This document shows, in pieces, positions 27,015-38,013 of a stretch of DNA of 64,000 nucleotides. The stretch is from Rattus norvegicus (taxonomy: Eukaryota; Chordata; Mammalia; Rodentia; Muridae). The number at the start of each line of letters is the position of its first letter. The first letter of the stretch is position 1. Location of the stretch: contig NC_086028.1 in the NCBI RefSeq assembly GCF_036323735.1, positions 21,747,501-21,811,500 of the forward strand, read 5' to 3'. The translations under genes and the position numbers were made by a program. The notes beneath the pieces are model-generated. The model did no database searches. It saw nothing but the letters and a program-made list of their open reading frames with translations, and was not told the DNA's origin.

Positions 27015-28291
27015 AAAAAAAAATGGATCCAAATCTTAAAATGCATCCATTATGTTTAGTTTAAATAAAAGCTATGTTCTCTCATTAAGCAAGAATATTA
27101 AAAACAATTGGAGACAGACAGAATCTTATTGCTTTTTCCCAACCAGTATAATCACAGTGTTCAGCCACAATAAACCAGAACAGCATGCGGAAATGTATTG
27201 CTCATGGGGAAAATTGTCTTCTACCACCCGCCCCATTTGCACAATTACCCTGGCACTAAGTCGCCTCTTACATGCACGGTGTCTCTGGTCACACTAGTAA
27301 AGTAATGAGTCATTTCAGTGCATCCAATGAGGGCAGGGGTGGGGGGCATGCCATTGGGCTGCATATAAGCGGTGATTTCGTTGTATCAATAATTCTGACT
27401 GCCACTGGGACCCACTGTAGCTGAAACAGATGTTTCATGTTGATAAGTACGGACTGGGAAAGGACTTTTTATCCCGGCGTTCATTTTTCTCTATTTCCAC
27501 TTCCCATACCTGGCAGCAGTTCCCCCAGTACAGCTGTCTCTTGCAAGCCAATCTGTTCAATTCAGGCTTCTAGGTCTCATTTCATAAATCAAACTCAGCC
27601 CGGACAAGCCCATGATCTCAGAGTACCCTTTCTGCTTTCCTCTGTGGGAACGCCTCTGTCTCGGTAAGAGATGCTGGGCCAAATGTGCTTAAATTAGTGC
27701 ACTGTCACAATTCATTAAGAAAGACAGCATGGGTAGGGGATCTTTTTCTTTTTTTCTTTCTTCTTTTTTTTTTTGTATCTAATATTAACTGTTTCCTAGA
27801 AAGAGGCACATAGTGGCATTTTATACAAGGCATTCACCTTCAAATGAAGCTTTTGGGAGAGAGCCCAGAATTTCCATAGGGAAGTCATACCATGCGATGT
27901 GAGTAGGGTCATGGCTAACCTTCCCCATTTGTAGAGAACTTCTCACTCCCTTTGACTGAGAAGGTAACTTTACTGGCCCATTCTCAATTAAGTTGCTGGC
28001 TCCTGTCCAAGTTACAATAACTTGGTGACTTCACAAGGATCAAGAAAATTTGTTAAATTCTTGGGGGTGGAGGTAGGTAAAAGCAAATACACAAAAATCC
28101 CCCCAAATGCCAGCAAAATTAGCTGCAAGCTATTTTAACATGGAATATAGAATAACTTAAATATATTTCAAACTTGATTAACTACTTCAATGCCATACAG
28201 TAGTAACCTAGAGAACTGTCAATCATTAAGTACTTCTTATGGTCCGGGGGGGGGGCGGGTATTTCTAATTATTTACCTTTTCCTCTTACTG
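27015..28291. other. Unique non-coding DNA
   Basis: A T/C-rich tract lies at about 27741-27775 and a G9 run at about 28245-28255. No named transposon or gene. Confidence 0.4.
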
Positions 28292-28325
28292 CAGACAGAC
28301 AGACAGACGACAGACAGATAGACAG
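28292..28325. repeat. (GACA)n microsatellite
   Basis: About eight CAGA/GACA units with one 3-nt unit and one GATA variant. Confidence 0.92.
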
Positions 28326-28560
28326 GGATCACACATGTAAATCTAGATTCTGCATATGAGAGAAAGTACATTCTTGATTACTCCTCTTCTTGTAGGCTTC
28401 TCCACCTCTCCTCATATTTCTTCTTAGTCCACTTTATTATTGACAGGTTCAAGTTTATCTTATGTGCATGAAGGAAAACATTTGCTATGCCTTACTCTGC
28501 TTTACCTTTGTTAACTATCACCATTGTCACACATTTTCTTGAGAATGACATCCTCATAGC

Positions 28561-28650
28561 AGCAGGGGGAGGGGTTGTGGGAGGGGGGGAAGGGGGTAAC
28601 ATTTGAAATGTAAATACATAAAATATCCAAGGAAAAGAAAATTTAAAAAA
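28561..28650 (+). mobile_element. L1 3' terminus, murine type
   Basis: A G-rich tract (AGCAGGGGGAGGGGTTGTGG and on to about 28597) runs into TAACATTTGAAATGTAAATA, then AAAATATCC and an A-rich tail. This is the end of murid L1 3' UTRs, including the guanine tract able to form quadruplexes. The insertion is strongly 5' truncated, which is usual for L1. The tail shows some mutation, so it is not very recent. Confidence 0.85.
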
Positions 28651-28683
28651 GGATAATTTCTTCATTTAGAAATCCCATCCTCC

Positions 28684-28762
28684 ACCACTTTCTGTCTTTC
28701 TTTCGCTCTGTCTCTCTGTCTCTGTCTTTCTCTATGTGTCTCTGTCTCTGTCTCTCGTTTTT

Positions 28763-28827
<65 letters not shown>
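28684..28827. repeat. Compound TCTG/TC/CA microsatellite
   Basis: Degenerate TCTG/TCTT repeats (28684-28760), then (TC)n (about 28764-28794) and (CA)n (28793-28827). Confidence 0.94.
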
Positions 28828-28828
<1 letters not shown>

Positions 28829-30754
28829 CACACCATTCCCTTCATACATCCATTCACTGGCAGACATCTAGGGTGATTCTGTGCTTGGGATCCCTTGCTT
28901 TTCACACACATTACTCTGTTTATTCCACACAATAACACACAGTGTGGAATTTGATGTTCTCACTTCGTATGGCAGAGAGCGAATGGAGCTTCCTGAGAGG
29001 TGGTTGCAGTTAACTTAATGATATAAAGAACACTTTAGACTTAGGTAAAAAAAACAGATTCAAAAATCCACCCACTGTGCCTAAGTCTATCGTATCTAAT
29101 CTCCAGTAAGTGTGTGTACATGCACCTACCTTTGTGTGTAAAACATTTGATGAGGTAAGTGAGAAGTGAGCGTGCCAGCCATGTGACCAAGACTAGACAT
29201 CAAACAGGAGTTATCTTTTTGAAATAAGAGATTTACTGCATAGCACTTACAGATTTGAAGAATATCACAATATTGAGGAAAAGAGAGTCCAGGTAAAGGG
29301 AAATGGAGGTGAATTTCTGATAGTGATCATTCACTGGTGATGGACAGAAGTCTATCACTTCCATTTGAAACATTGCGAACATTGTCAGAAATTATACCCT
29401 TTAATGGACTCAGCTGTGTGGATATAAACTTAATGGTTAATGTGGACGGTAATGCGATTTAATCAATGCTAAAAAGAGGAAATGAGTCAACAGGCCACAG
29501 TGTTTACATGTAGGTATCTGCTTGGGTTTGAAGCAGACCAAGAGAGAATTGTGAGTCACTGTGTACTATGTATTTGTCTAGACTGGATGGCTCTCACTCT
29601 TCAATGATTGAGAAATGGGTAGGCATTTGTCCAAGATGAAGCCCAAGGTGAGTTCAAGATAAAGATATTTTTTAAAATGCATTTCATTTTTTTAAAAACT
29701 GTTTTTTTGCTTCCATTTCAAACTATTATATTTTCCCCCACTTTAAAAATTGTAATTTGGGTCGATGAACAATTACCCAAAGATATGAATCTGAGACTGT
29801 GTAGTGTACCAGCTGCCCTTCCATCCCCCCAGACTGTCACCAAAGCAGCAGCTGACAGTGTCCACCCAACCCCAGGGAAGATTAAACATGTCACCACAGC
29901 ATTGTTATTTACCATGACACCATTTAGCCATGGCAATTAGCATGGACATAGCACCAAGAAGAAACCAGGCCAGGCTGAACAGACTGTGGTCAAAAGTCCT
30001 AAAATGAAATGGCTCTGCTCCATTTTCCTTTCTGCTCCATTTGTGATTTCCAGGAGAGAGGTGGTTTGGGCAGCCCTACCATGGAGTGAGCAGCATCCCA
30101 GCCAACACCCTGTGTCTTCCAGACCGGAAAGCCTCAGATGAGGGCTGGGAAATCCCCGGACTGGAGACTCTGAAGAGCTAGATGACTTCTGCCTCTGTCA
30201 TAACCCAGTCTGCGCCCTCTGAGCGTATGATCCAGCCTCTCAGATGGCTACATATGTAGCAGAGGTACAATGTCTTGGCAAATGACCTTGCAGAATTAGT
30301 AGAAGGATAACGAATGTGTATTAGGTTTCTCTAAAGTAGCTTTAGATCTTTGTTTCCAATGCTCCTACATTTCTGTCTGGGATAGAACTGCTATATGACT
30401 TGAAATTACTTCAAGTTTTGGACAGTACCAACAAAGGCAGTGCAATTTTATTCATCTTTAACTTTCCTACTCAAAGGTAGGCTAGAGCCTAATGTGTTAT
30501 CTATAATATTATAATGTATAGAATATGTACTGACATTAACCCATATATCTTCAAACCAAATCAACAATTGGCCTCCCAATTTTCCCTAACAATAAAGACT
30601 TTAGACAATATAACTTTGAATGCTGCTCTTACATTTTAAGTTAAGACATGTGTAGGCATCAAAAGACTCTTGTGACTAATTCCTCTAGCAGTACTATGAT
30701 TTCCACGGTTACTGTAAATATAACCAGGTAACAACGATGGAGAACTAGCCTAAG
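28828..30754. other. Unique non-coding DNA
   Basis: The segment 29790-30240 has higher GC than its flanks and no repeat match that I know. I looked for an exon there and found no convincing acceptor/donor pair. Confidence 0.4.
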
Positions 30755-30875
30755 TGCACGCTTAGTGCTCAGTGCCTACCTCTGCCCTGAACATAACATT
30801 ATTTTACCTAATTTTTCTAAATGGAGAAACTGAAGGCAAGGCCTTTAGAGTGGTCTTTCGACAATCAGTAATTTA
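30755..30875 (+). mobile_element. Probable MIR relic
   Basis: TTAGTGCTCAGTGCCTACCT followed by ATTTTACCTAATTTTTCTAA and TGGAGAAACTGAAGGCAAGG keeps the MIR order (CAGTGCCTGG, ATTTTACAGATG, AGGAAACTGAGGC). Confidence 0.5.
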
Positions 30876-31234
30876 AAAAATTGTGCATAATTTGGTTTCT
30901 GATTGTGTTTGTGCACAGTAATCTTGTGGCTATTTTATTCTATGATCATTTTTTAATATAACAACTAGCTTTAATATTTGCTCACCTGCTCACCTATCAT
31001 AAAAGTTTAGTGAGCTTTACCTCGTGCCAAGCATTGAGGCATATGTTGGAAATTGCTCAACATTCCCACCATACTTTCTGGTCACCAGAGTCCCTTACTA
31101 ATCTATTCTCTGCATAAAATTACTTTAAACAATATTTTAGGAGCTAGTGGAAGTTGCAGATTTGCAGCAAACTATTTTTGGAAGAATATTCTGGTTTTGT
31201 TTTATTTATTTTGGTCAGTAACCTGCTTCTTCAA

Positions 31235-31236
<2 letters not shown>
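30876..31236. other. Unique AT-rich DNA
   Basis: No gene. GTGCCAAGCATTGAGGC near 31025 may be another MIR scrap. Confidence 0.4.
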
Positions 31237-31273
<37 letters not shown>

Positions 31274-31308
31274 CACACACACAAACACAACACACACAAC
31301 ACACACAT

Positions 31309-31367
<59 letters not shown>
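31237..31367. repeat. Compound (TC)n(CA)n(GA)n microsatellite
   Basis: About 35 nt of TC, 50 nt of imperfect CA, then about 45 nt of GA. The TC and GA blocks are complementary on one strand and could pair across the CA block. Frames through it are simple-sequence artefacts. Confidence 0.97.
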
Positions 31368-31370
<3 letters not shown>

Positions 31371-31829
31371 AGAGAATTTTTTGACTTAGCAAAAATATTG
31401 AGACTCTCTTACCTAACACCATAATACCAGTTACCATGAGTTGGAGAAACCCAAAACACAATTATTAAACATTTATATGTCAATGATTATGTTAATGTCT
31501 TAATGCTACTTTAAATAAGTCTCTTTGAACTTAATGAATTAACTTACAAAGCTGAAAAGACAGTTGTTTTGAGTAATCTTGTGACAGATTTCTTGCCTCT
31601 AATTTAAACACTACACAATTCATAAACCATAATTTAACTGTCTTTTATTTTCAAAGTTAAAGAGTTACTACTTAAAATGAGCATATTTTTATGTTAAAAA
31701 AGATATTATCTGAACAATATATTAAGTACAAAAACAAAGATCCTGCTTAAATCAGTATTTCAAGTAAAATATTTTTCAGAAGTTCTTGTGTTATAATGCC
31801 ATTTCATTATATTTTAGATTTTTAAATTA
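31368..31829. other. Unique AT-rich DNA
   Basis: No recognised repeat or gene. Confidence 0.4.
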
Positions 31830-32003
31830 ATTGCATGCATGTTCTCTTTTGCCCACAAATACCTATGTGCAGAATGTGCAGGAGCCAGAAGATTGTGACA
31901 GAATCCCTATAACTGGAGTTACAGAAAGACGTGAGCCACCATGAGAGTGCTGGAAACTTGGCCACCATCTTCTGTAAGTGTGGCAAGAACTCTTAACCAG
32001 ACT
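31830..32003 (-). mobile_element. B3-type SINE, antisense, diverged
   Basis: AGGAGCCAGAAGATTGTGAC, AACTGGAGTTACAGAAAGAC, GTGAGCCACCATGAGAGTGC and AAGAACTCTTAACCAGACTA follow the complement of a B3 in order. The 5'-most part of the element (right side) is lost or mutated. Confidence 0.8.
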
Positions 32004-34684
32004 AATACCCCATAACATTTCTTTAGAACAAACAAAAATATTTTTATAAAGCTAGGGATTCGTTATTCACAATTCTTTTGCTAAGACACTTGTTACAGAT
32101 TCTTTGGGAATTCTAATGAAATAAAAACACAGAGTGTCTGCATCTATTCACCAAGTAGGGAATCAGACTTGTAAAATGTAGCCTGCTGCAGATTTCAGAC
32201 ATTATAGATAAGATTGGTAACTCCTTTTGAATGGGATTAATGTGAAACATTGTTTCAACACCCAACTTTGCCCTTAACCTGCATCCCTGATACATAAGTA
32301 AAATTTTCTTACTGTCCTGATAAGTCTTTCTTTTTATTTCCACAAACTCTGATTTTGATTTGTTACCCAGATTTAGTAACTAGACACTAACTTAACAACC
32401 GTGGCTCAGCCAGCAGCTCTAAGTCCTCCTGGAACCCAGTCGTCACTTCACAGAGACTCATTTCTTGAGTATCATAACTGATGATTTCAAAGCATGGACC
32501 AGATGGAGGAAACGTGTTATTGAGAGGTCCTTACCACTCCGAAGACTATTCTACAGAATAATCAGCTGTATCGCCCACCATGTTCTTGAGACAAATAGCC
32601 AGTCTTCAGAGGCCATCAATCAGTGTGACCCTCTGTGCACTTTCCAACTTATGTCCACACAGCAACTTCATTTTTAGCTTAGAAGGAATAATGTTTAACA
32701 ACTTATTCCTGTATAAGCAAACTGAGCAGTGCCAGGGCAGTGACACCTGAATAATTGGGGCAGGGTTCCTGAGTCTTCATAGCTGACCCATGACAAGTTT
32801 TACAGGGACACGTACATAAATAGCAGATCTCTTGCACTAATGGGGCTAAGGGTGAGAACACTCATTGACCATCTGAGCACATTATGCGAATTTTCTTCTA
32901 TGCTGTCTAGTAATCCTGAGAAGAGCCGAACAATGGAAAAATACTGATATCTCTTCAATCTGCACTATAGGTTCTCTACTAAAATTCAAAGGAAATGTGT
33001 CACACTCAATTTATAGATTTAAAAAATAGAAGGGAACATTTTAGCTCAAGGAATATGAAATGTATTTCTAGTTACTAATCTAAAATACATACTCATACGC
33101 ATATGCAGGGATTTTCATCAGTCTTTCTATAGTAAATAAATATTATCACAAGAACAGCAAATGACTAAATATGTTTCATTTATGTTTCATAATATAAATG
33201 CTACAAATGGTTAAAAGTAGTGAAGTCTAGTCATACACCACTGATAGATGACGAAATTTAGAATGCAGCATTTGTTAAGGACACAAGTCAGAAAATGGTC
33301 AGGCACTGAGAAAGGAGGTTTTTCCAAGTGGATAAAAATGGCTAATATGACCCTGCTTCAAAGAAGCATCCCGTTCCCTTTCTTGCTCGATATAACTAAA
33401 AACTTAAAGCCAAAAACCTAAGGCTTAAAAGATTTACTCAGGAGACAAGATGGGCCCGTGGCAGAGAAGGCATTAGATTCTAGGTAAACTCGGCCAGTGA
33501 GGGACCAGCTGTGCCCTTTCCCTGAAGCTGAGACAGCCTTCCAGGAGAAAACAATCTAACCTCCTCCATGCCTTAATCCAGCCCCATTGAAGATATCACC
33601 AACACTATCTTCCAGATGGGACAAAGGAAATGATTTGGAGGGAGAGCGCTGAGAAACATGCTCATTAGTAAAAGGTATCTTACACCGCTCACCACACAGC
33701 ATATGACCAGTTGAGATAATACCCCCTTCTCATTTGTACCCAAGAGGAAGGGTTAAGCCCATGCCCCAGGGCTACACATAGCAGCAAGTATCTGCAGATC
33801 AAGTAGAGAACAAAATTACTTTGCAATTGATTTTCCTCATTAGAATATGATAAAAGGGGATTTCTGGGGTTCCGTTGATAGAAAAGCCGGGAAAAAATAG
33901 CTAAATAAACCCAAATTACATTTAATGAGGCACAGGGTGATAATGCATGCAAGGTGTCTGATGAGTCGCTTCCAAAGGCATCCAGCAGTTGAGCTGGGTG
34001 GCAATTTTACTTAAAAACCAGAGAAGTGAAGGAGTCCCAAGGACAGAAAATTACTATCAGTTTTGGCTGGCATAGAGACAGGCCATGGGCAGTAGCAAAA
34101 ACTATATTTCCTTTGGGTATTATTTCATTTCACTAAAACTAGAGTTTTACCTTTTAGCATATAGACAGCATTATAGGGAAAAGTGCCTATAGGTAGACTA
34201 GAATAAAAGTTAATATCCAGGTAAATGTTAGATTAATACCTATGAAAACCAAAGGGCAATTAACTCCCCATGAATAAGAGCAGTCCTGGAGAGATTCTAT
34301 GCGTGGGTGAACATGTAAGAATTTCCAAATCAGCTTGCTCCCCATTACCTGTAGGAGTAGAGTGGGAAACAATATCTCTTGGGTCATTATCTTGCTGAGA
34401 GGTTGGGGAGGGGAATGAAATATCAGTTGGGAACCTCCAAATTCTGGTCAGGAAAAGCTAGCTGGAGTTCTGCTGGTGATCATGACTAATTATAAATGAC
34501 CAATAACAATCCTGCTGCTCTAATGAACAGAACTTCAGGCTTACGTGGACTTCTGGTTTGATACCTAAGTCCACTGTTGGTGCTCTACATACTGGAAGAC
34601 TAACAAGAAAATTAAGGCCATACAGGAGAACAAAAATGGAAAGTCTCAAAAGCAGAGTAAGAGAAGGCAAGTTGATAAGGGAGA
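32004..34684. other. Unique non-coding DNA
   Basis: Mostly AT-rich. MIR-like scraps are possible at about 32870-33050. The part at 34000-34684 may be a continuation of the adjoining antisense L1, but I cannot match it. Confidence 0.4.
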
Positions 34685-35255
34685 CTGAAGATGTAGCAGT
34701 TGGAACTGGGCTTCACTACTCTACATTTTGATTGGTTATGGCTTTCTGTAATGGTCTCCATCTGTTGGAAAGAGAGGTTTCCTTGATGAGGGGTGAGAGC
34801 TACACTTCACTGTGAGTGTAAAGATACATATTTATAACATAGTTAGGAATTTAGTTGATTTAGTAAAGTGGCAGTTGTAGGTTCTCCTGCAAGGTCTATG
34901 GCGTGGCTAGCCCTGGGCAGTTGGCTAGGTTCCCAGTCAAAGGTGTAGTTCTTTCTTTTTGAGTGGTCCGTAAGGCCAGTCAGAGAACTGTTGGTTGCTG
35001 CCAAGGTACGTGTGCCACTACTGCACCCTTAGGATTAGTGTGCCATGCTGGCTGCTGTTGGAGTTCACAGGAATCACAGCTAGCTTGGACTCTTGATTCT
35101 TATCATCTTTGGAAATGTACATGGTTCCTTCTGGTATCATAAAAGTTAGTCTTCGGGGAGGAGGCTTTCAGTTCAGGTCCAAAAGAGGGAGTCTAGTATT
35201 AGGTTTCGTTAGATAGCTTGTAGCTCTTATGGGGGCATTGTCAGACTCATTTAAC
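34685..35255 (-). mobile_element. L1 3' UTR fragment (Lx-like), antisense
   Basis: Reading right to left, the complement of this segment follows a rodent L1 3' UTR: a block around CACAGTAGTGGCACACG-like sequence, then the complement of TTTTGATTGGTTATGGCTTT and of GGGCTTCACTACTCTACA. The last two match the ACAGAAAACTACAAxxxATC and GGGAGCCCAG region seen in the sense L1 at 3270-3815. No ORF2 is attached: the 5' side ends at a CA array. Confidence 0.6.
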
Positions 35256-35262
35256 TACACAG

Positions 35263-35299
<37 letters not shown>

Positions 35300-35378
35300 T
35301 GCACACACATGCGCGCACACACATGCGCACACACACATGCGCACACACACATATACACATACACACATATATACACAA
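35263..35378. repeat. (CA)n and degenerate CACATGCG repeat
   Basis: About 17 pure CA units followed by CACATGCG, CACACATG and TACACATA variants. The alternating purine-pyrimidine sequence with CG steps favours Z-DNA. Confidence 0.94.
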
Positions 35379-36310
35379 TACAAGCAACATTATACAGCTT
35401 GAGCAAGTTGCATTTTTATATTTATGAATATAACAACAAACAAAGCAAAAGAAGTCTAAAAGAAAGCAAGGGGGTATACAGTATATGAGGGGTCATAGGA
35501 AGGGGGAAATGACCCGGGACGCCATTTCCTGTGGTTAGAGGAAGGAATGGCGCCAAGTGATGTTTGCCATTTCTCCATTAAAGCCATTGTTCCAGTTTTA
35601 CATTTCACTCAGCATTGAAATTTTTATCTTGGGAAACTCATTGTATTATGGAAATGCTATTCAATAACAGAAAACCATTTATTCTCATTAAATTGTTATA
35701 AGTAGAATGATCTCAATATATTATTGAAGAGACATAAAATTATGGCCATGTTATCTATGGTTATCTCATTAAAACAGGATCCAGTTATAACCTATAAAGG
35801 GATGGGCAGACAATTTTTAAATAAAATCTATTTTCTAAAAATCAATTATGTCTGAAAACATCAGGCTGTAGACACTAGGGGGAGGTTTGTGCCACCATGC
35901 ACATCAGGACATTTTTCAAGCTTATAAGAGATGGTCAAAGCATACATTCAATCACCTAAGGCTTGCATACTAAAACTGATTTTTCAATTAGAAGCAACAA
36001 ATTACACAAAAGTGTACTATCTTTTAAACATGGCCTCAGAAGTGATTCAAAATTTAACACTTTTCAAGAAAAGCATAGTTAGTGCTTCAGAGTTATTAGA
36101 TAAGACCATGCATGTGTAACACCTGTGAATTATTCTTGACTTAGTCTAAGAATAGGGGGACTAGAAAAAAGGACATGTTATAATTATTTCTGTACACTCC
36201 AGAATTTCTCCATGCCAGTCTAGTCTGCATTCACACATAATCTTAATCTGTTCACGTATGTTAGAAACTTGGTGTAATAATAATTGTTATTGCATTTGTC
36301 GTTGTCGTTG
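35379..36310. other. Unique AT-rich DNA
   Basis: No named repeat. GACACTAGGGGGAGGT at 35871-35886 resembles a CTCF core. Confidence 0.4.

Positions 36311-36352
<42 letters not shown>
36311..36352. repeat. (TCA)n microsatellite
   Basis: Fourteen or so TCA units preceded by (GTTGTC) variants. They encode poly-His in one frame by chance. Confidence 0.97.
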
Positions 36353-36952
36353 ATTCCAGATTTCAGAGGAAGCAATCATTCTAGAAAGGATGGTAGGTTT
36401 CTACTCTTACAATAAGCAGAGAAAAGAAGCAAATTGGGCTGTGGTGTCTGACATTGAACCACAAATTAGTAAGAAACCTAAAGTCACTCATGTTTTAAGC
36501 ACACGTTTGGTATTCATCTCCAAAAATTACACACCATCTCTTCCAGGTCTTAGCACCAAGGGAAGAGAAATTCCCCTTGTCTCTAGAGCAATAATTCATC
36601 ATTGCCAAAATACTCACAGCCGCTATTTCACCAAGATGCCTTATATCCTACCCTCTTAACCTCTCCTGATGATCGGCTTCAGACTCACTCTCTCACACGG
36701 TCCACAGGTAATCCTTTGGCTGATGTCCTTACCTTACATGGAAGCGTGAAAACAATTATCCAGGCTTCACTGAACAGCATACTTGAATAGTTGCCCACAC
36801 ACAGTGCTGCTGTTTCATAGACAACTGGTTCATTCTGCATATATCTAAAGAAACTATGGTATACTAGACTGGGAGCCCAGAGAGGTCAGAGGGCAACAAA
36901 CGGTCTGAGAGATGTAAAGGGCATAAACAAAAATAAAAGATGAACAACTTGA
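36353..36952. other. Unique non-coding DNA
   Basis: No repeat recognised. The 133-codon frame starting at 36258 reaches into this part, but begins in the TCA array and resembles no family. Confidence 0.4.
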
Positions 36953-38013
36953 GGATTCATGCATGGTGAAGAACATGGCACATGCATGCTGAAGAACATG
37001 GCTCATGCATGCTAAAGAACATGGCTCATGAATGCTGAAGAACATGGTTCATGCATACTGAAGAACATGGCCATGCATGCTGAAGAACATGGCTTATTCA
37101 TGCTGAAGAACATGGCTCATGCATGCTGAAGAACATAGTTCATGCATACTGAAGAACATGGCCATGCATGCTGAAGAACATGTCTCATGCATGCTGAAGA
37201 ACATGGCACATGCATGTTGAAAACATGGCTCATGCATGCTGAAGAATGTGGCACATGCATACTGAAGAACATGGCTCATGCATGCTGAAGAACATGTCTC
37301 ATGCATGCTGAAGAACATGGCTCATGCATGCTGAAGAACATGTCTCATGCATGCTGAAGAATATAGAACATGCGTGCTGAAGAACATGTCTCATGCATGC
37401 TGAAGAACATGTCTCATGCATGCTGAAGAACATGGCACATGCATGCTGAAGAACATGACACATGCATACTGAAGAACATGGCTTATGCATGGTGAAGAAC
37501 ATGGCTTATGCATGCTGAAGAACATGGCTCATGCATGCTGAAGAACATGGCTCATGCGTGCTGAAGAACATGGCTCATGCATACTGAAGAACATGGCACA
37601 TGCATGCTGAAGAACATGGCTCATGCATACTGAAGAACATGGCACATGCATGCTGAAGAACATGTCTCATGCATGCTGAAGAACATGGCTCATGCATGCT
37701 GAAGAACATGTCTCATGCATGCTGAAGAATATAGAACATGCGTGCTGAAGAACATGTCTCATGCATGCTGAAGAACATGTCTCATGCATGCTGAAGAACA
37801 TGGCACATGCATGCTGAAGAACATGACACATGCATACTGAAGAACATGGCTTATGCATGGTGAAGAACATGGCTTATGCATGCTGAAGAACATGGCTCAT
37901 GCATGCTGAAGAACATGGCTCATGCGTGCTGAAGAACATGGCTCATGCATGCTGAAGAATGTGGCACATGCATACTGAAGAACATGGCTCATGCATGCTG
38001 AAGAGCATGTCTC
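36953..38013. repeat. 23-bp minisatellite, about 46 copies
   Basis: The unit reads ACATGGCTCATGCATGCTGA plus AGA (23 nt). Each carries the palindrome CATGCATG and the piece GAAGAACA. Variants replace GGCTC with GTCTC, GGCAC, GGCTT or GGTTC, and GCATGC with GCATAC or GCGTGC. A few units are 22 nt (GGCCATG near 37070 and 37160; TTGAAAACATG near 37217). Higher-order structure is clear: about 37277-37580 is repeated without visible change at about 37645-37948, an offset of 368 bp (16 units). The pair around 37241 and 37954 is offset by 713 bp (31 units). Minus-strand frames of 63-74 codons, with a 23-residue Cys/His/Met-rich period, arise because three units equal 69 nt. I do not regard them as genes. 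Confidence 0.97.

Noticed and set aside
29790..30240. Possible exon or processed pseudogene in a GC-richer segment
   Set aside because: No frame above 87 codons, no recognisable protein similarity and no acceptor/donor pair.
36258..36659. 133-codon frame with a poly-His segment
   Set aside because: The His run is the TCA microsatellite. The rest has no recognisable domain.
36854..37870. Series of Cys/His/Met-rich frames, minus strand
   Set aside because: They are a reading of the 23-bp minisatellite. The frame is broken by 22-bp units, and no promoter or splice context is seen.
36953..38013. CRISPR-like regular array
   Set aside because: The units are directly contiguous with no unique spacers, and the genome is a rodent.
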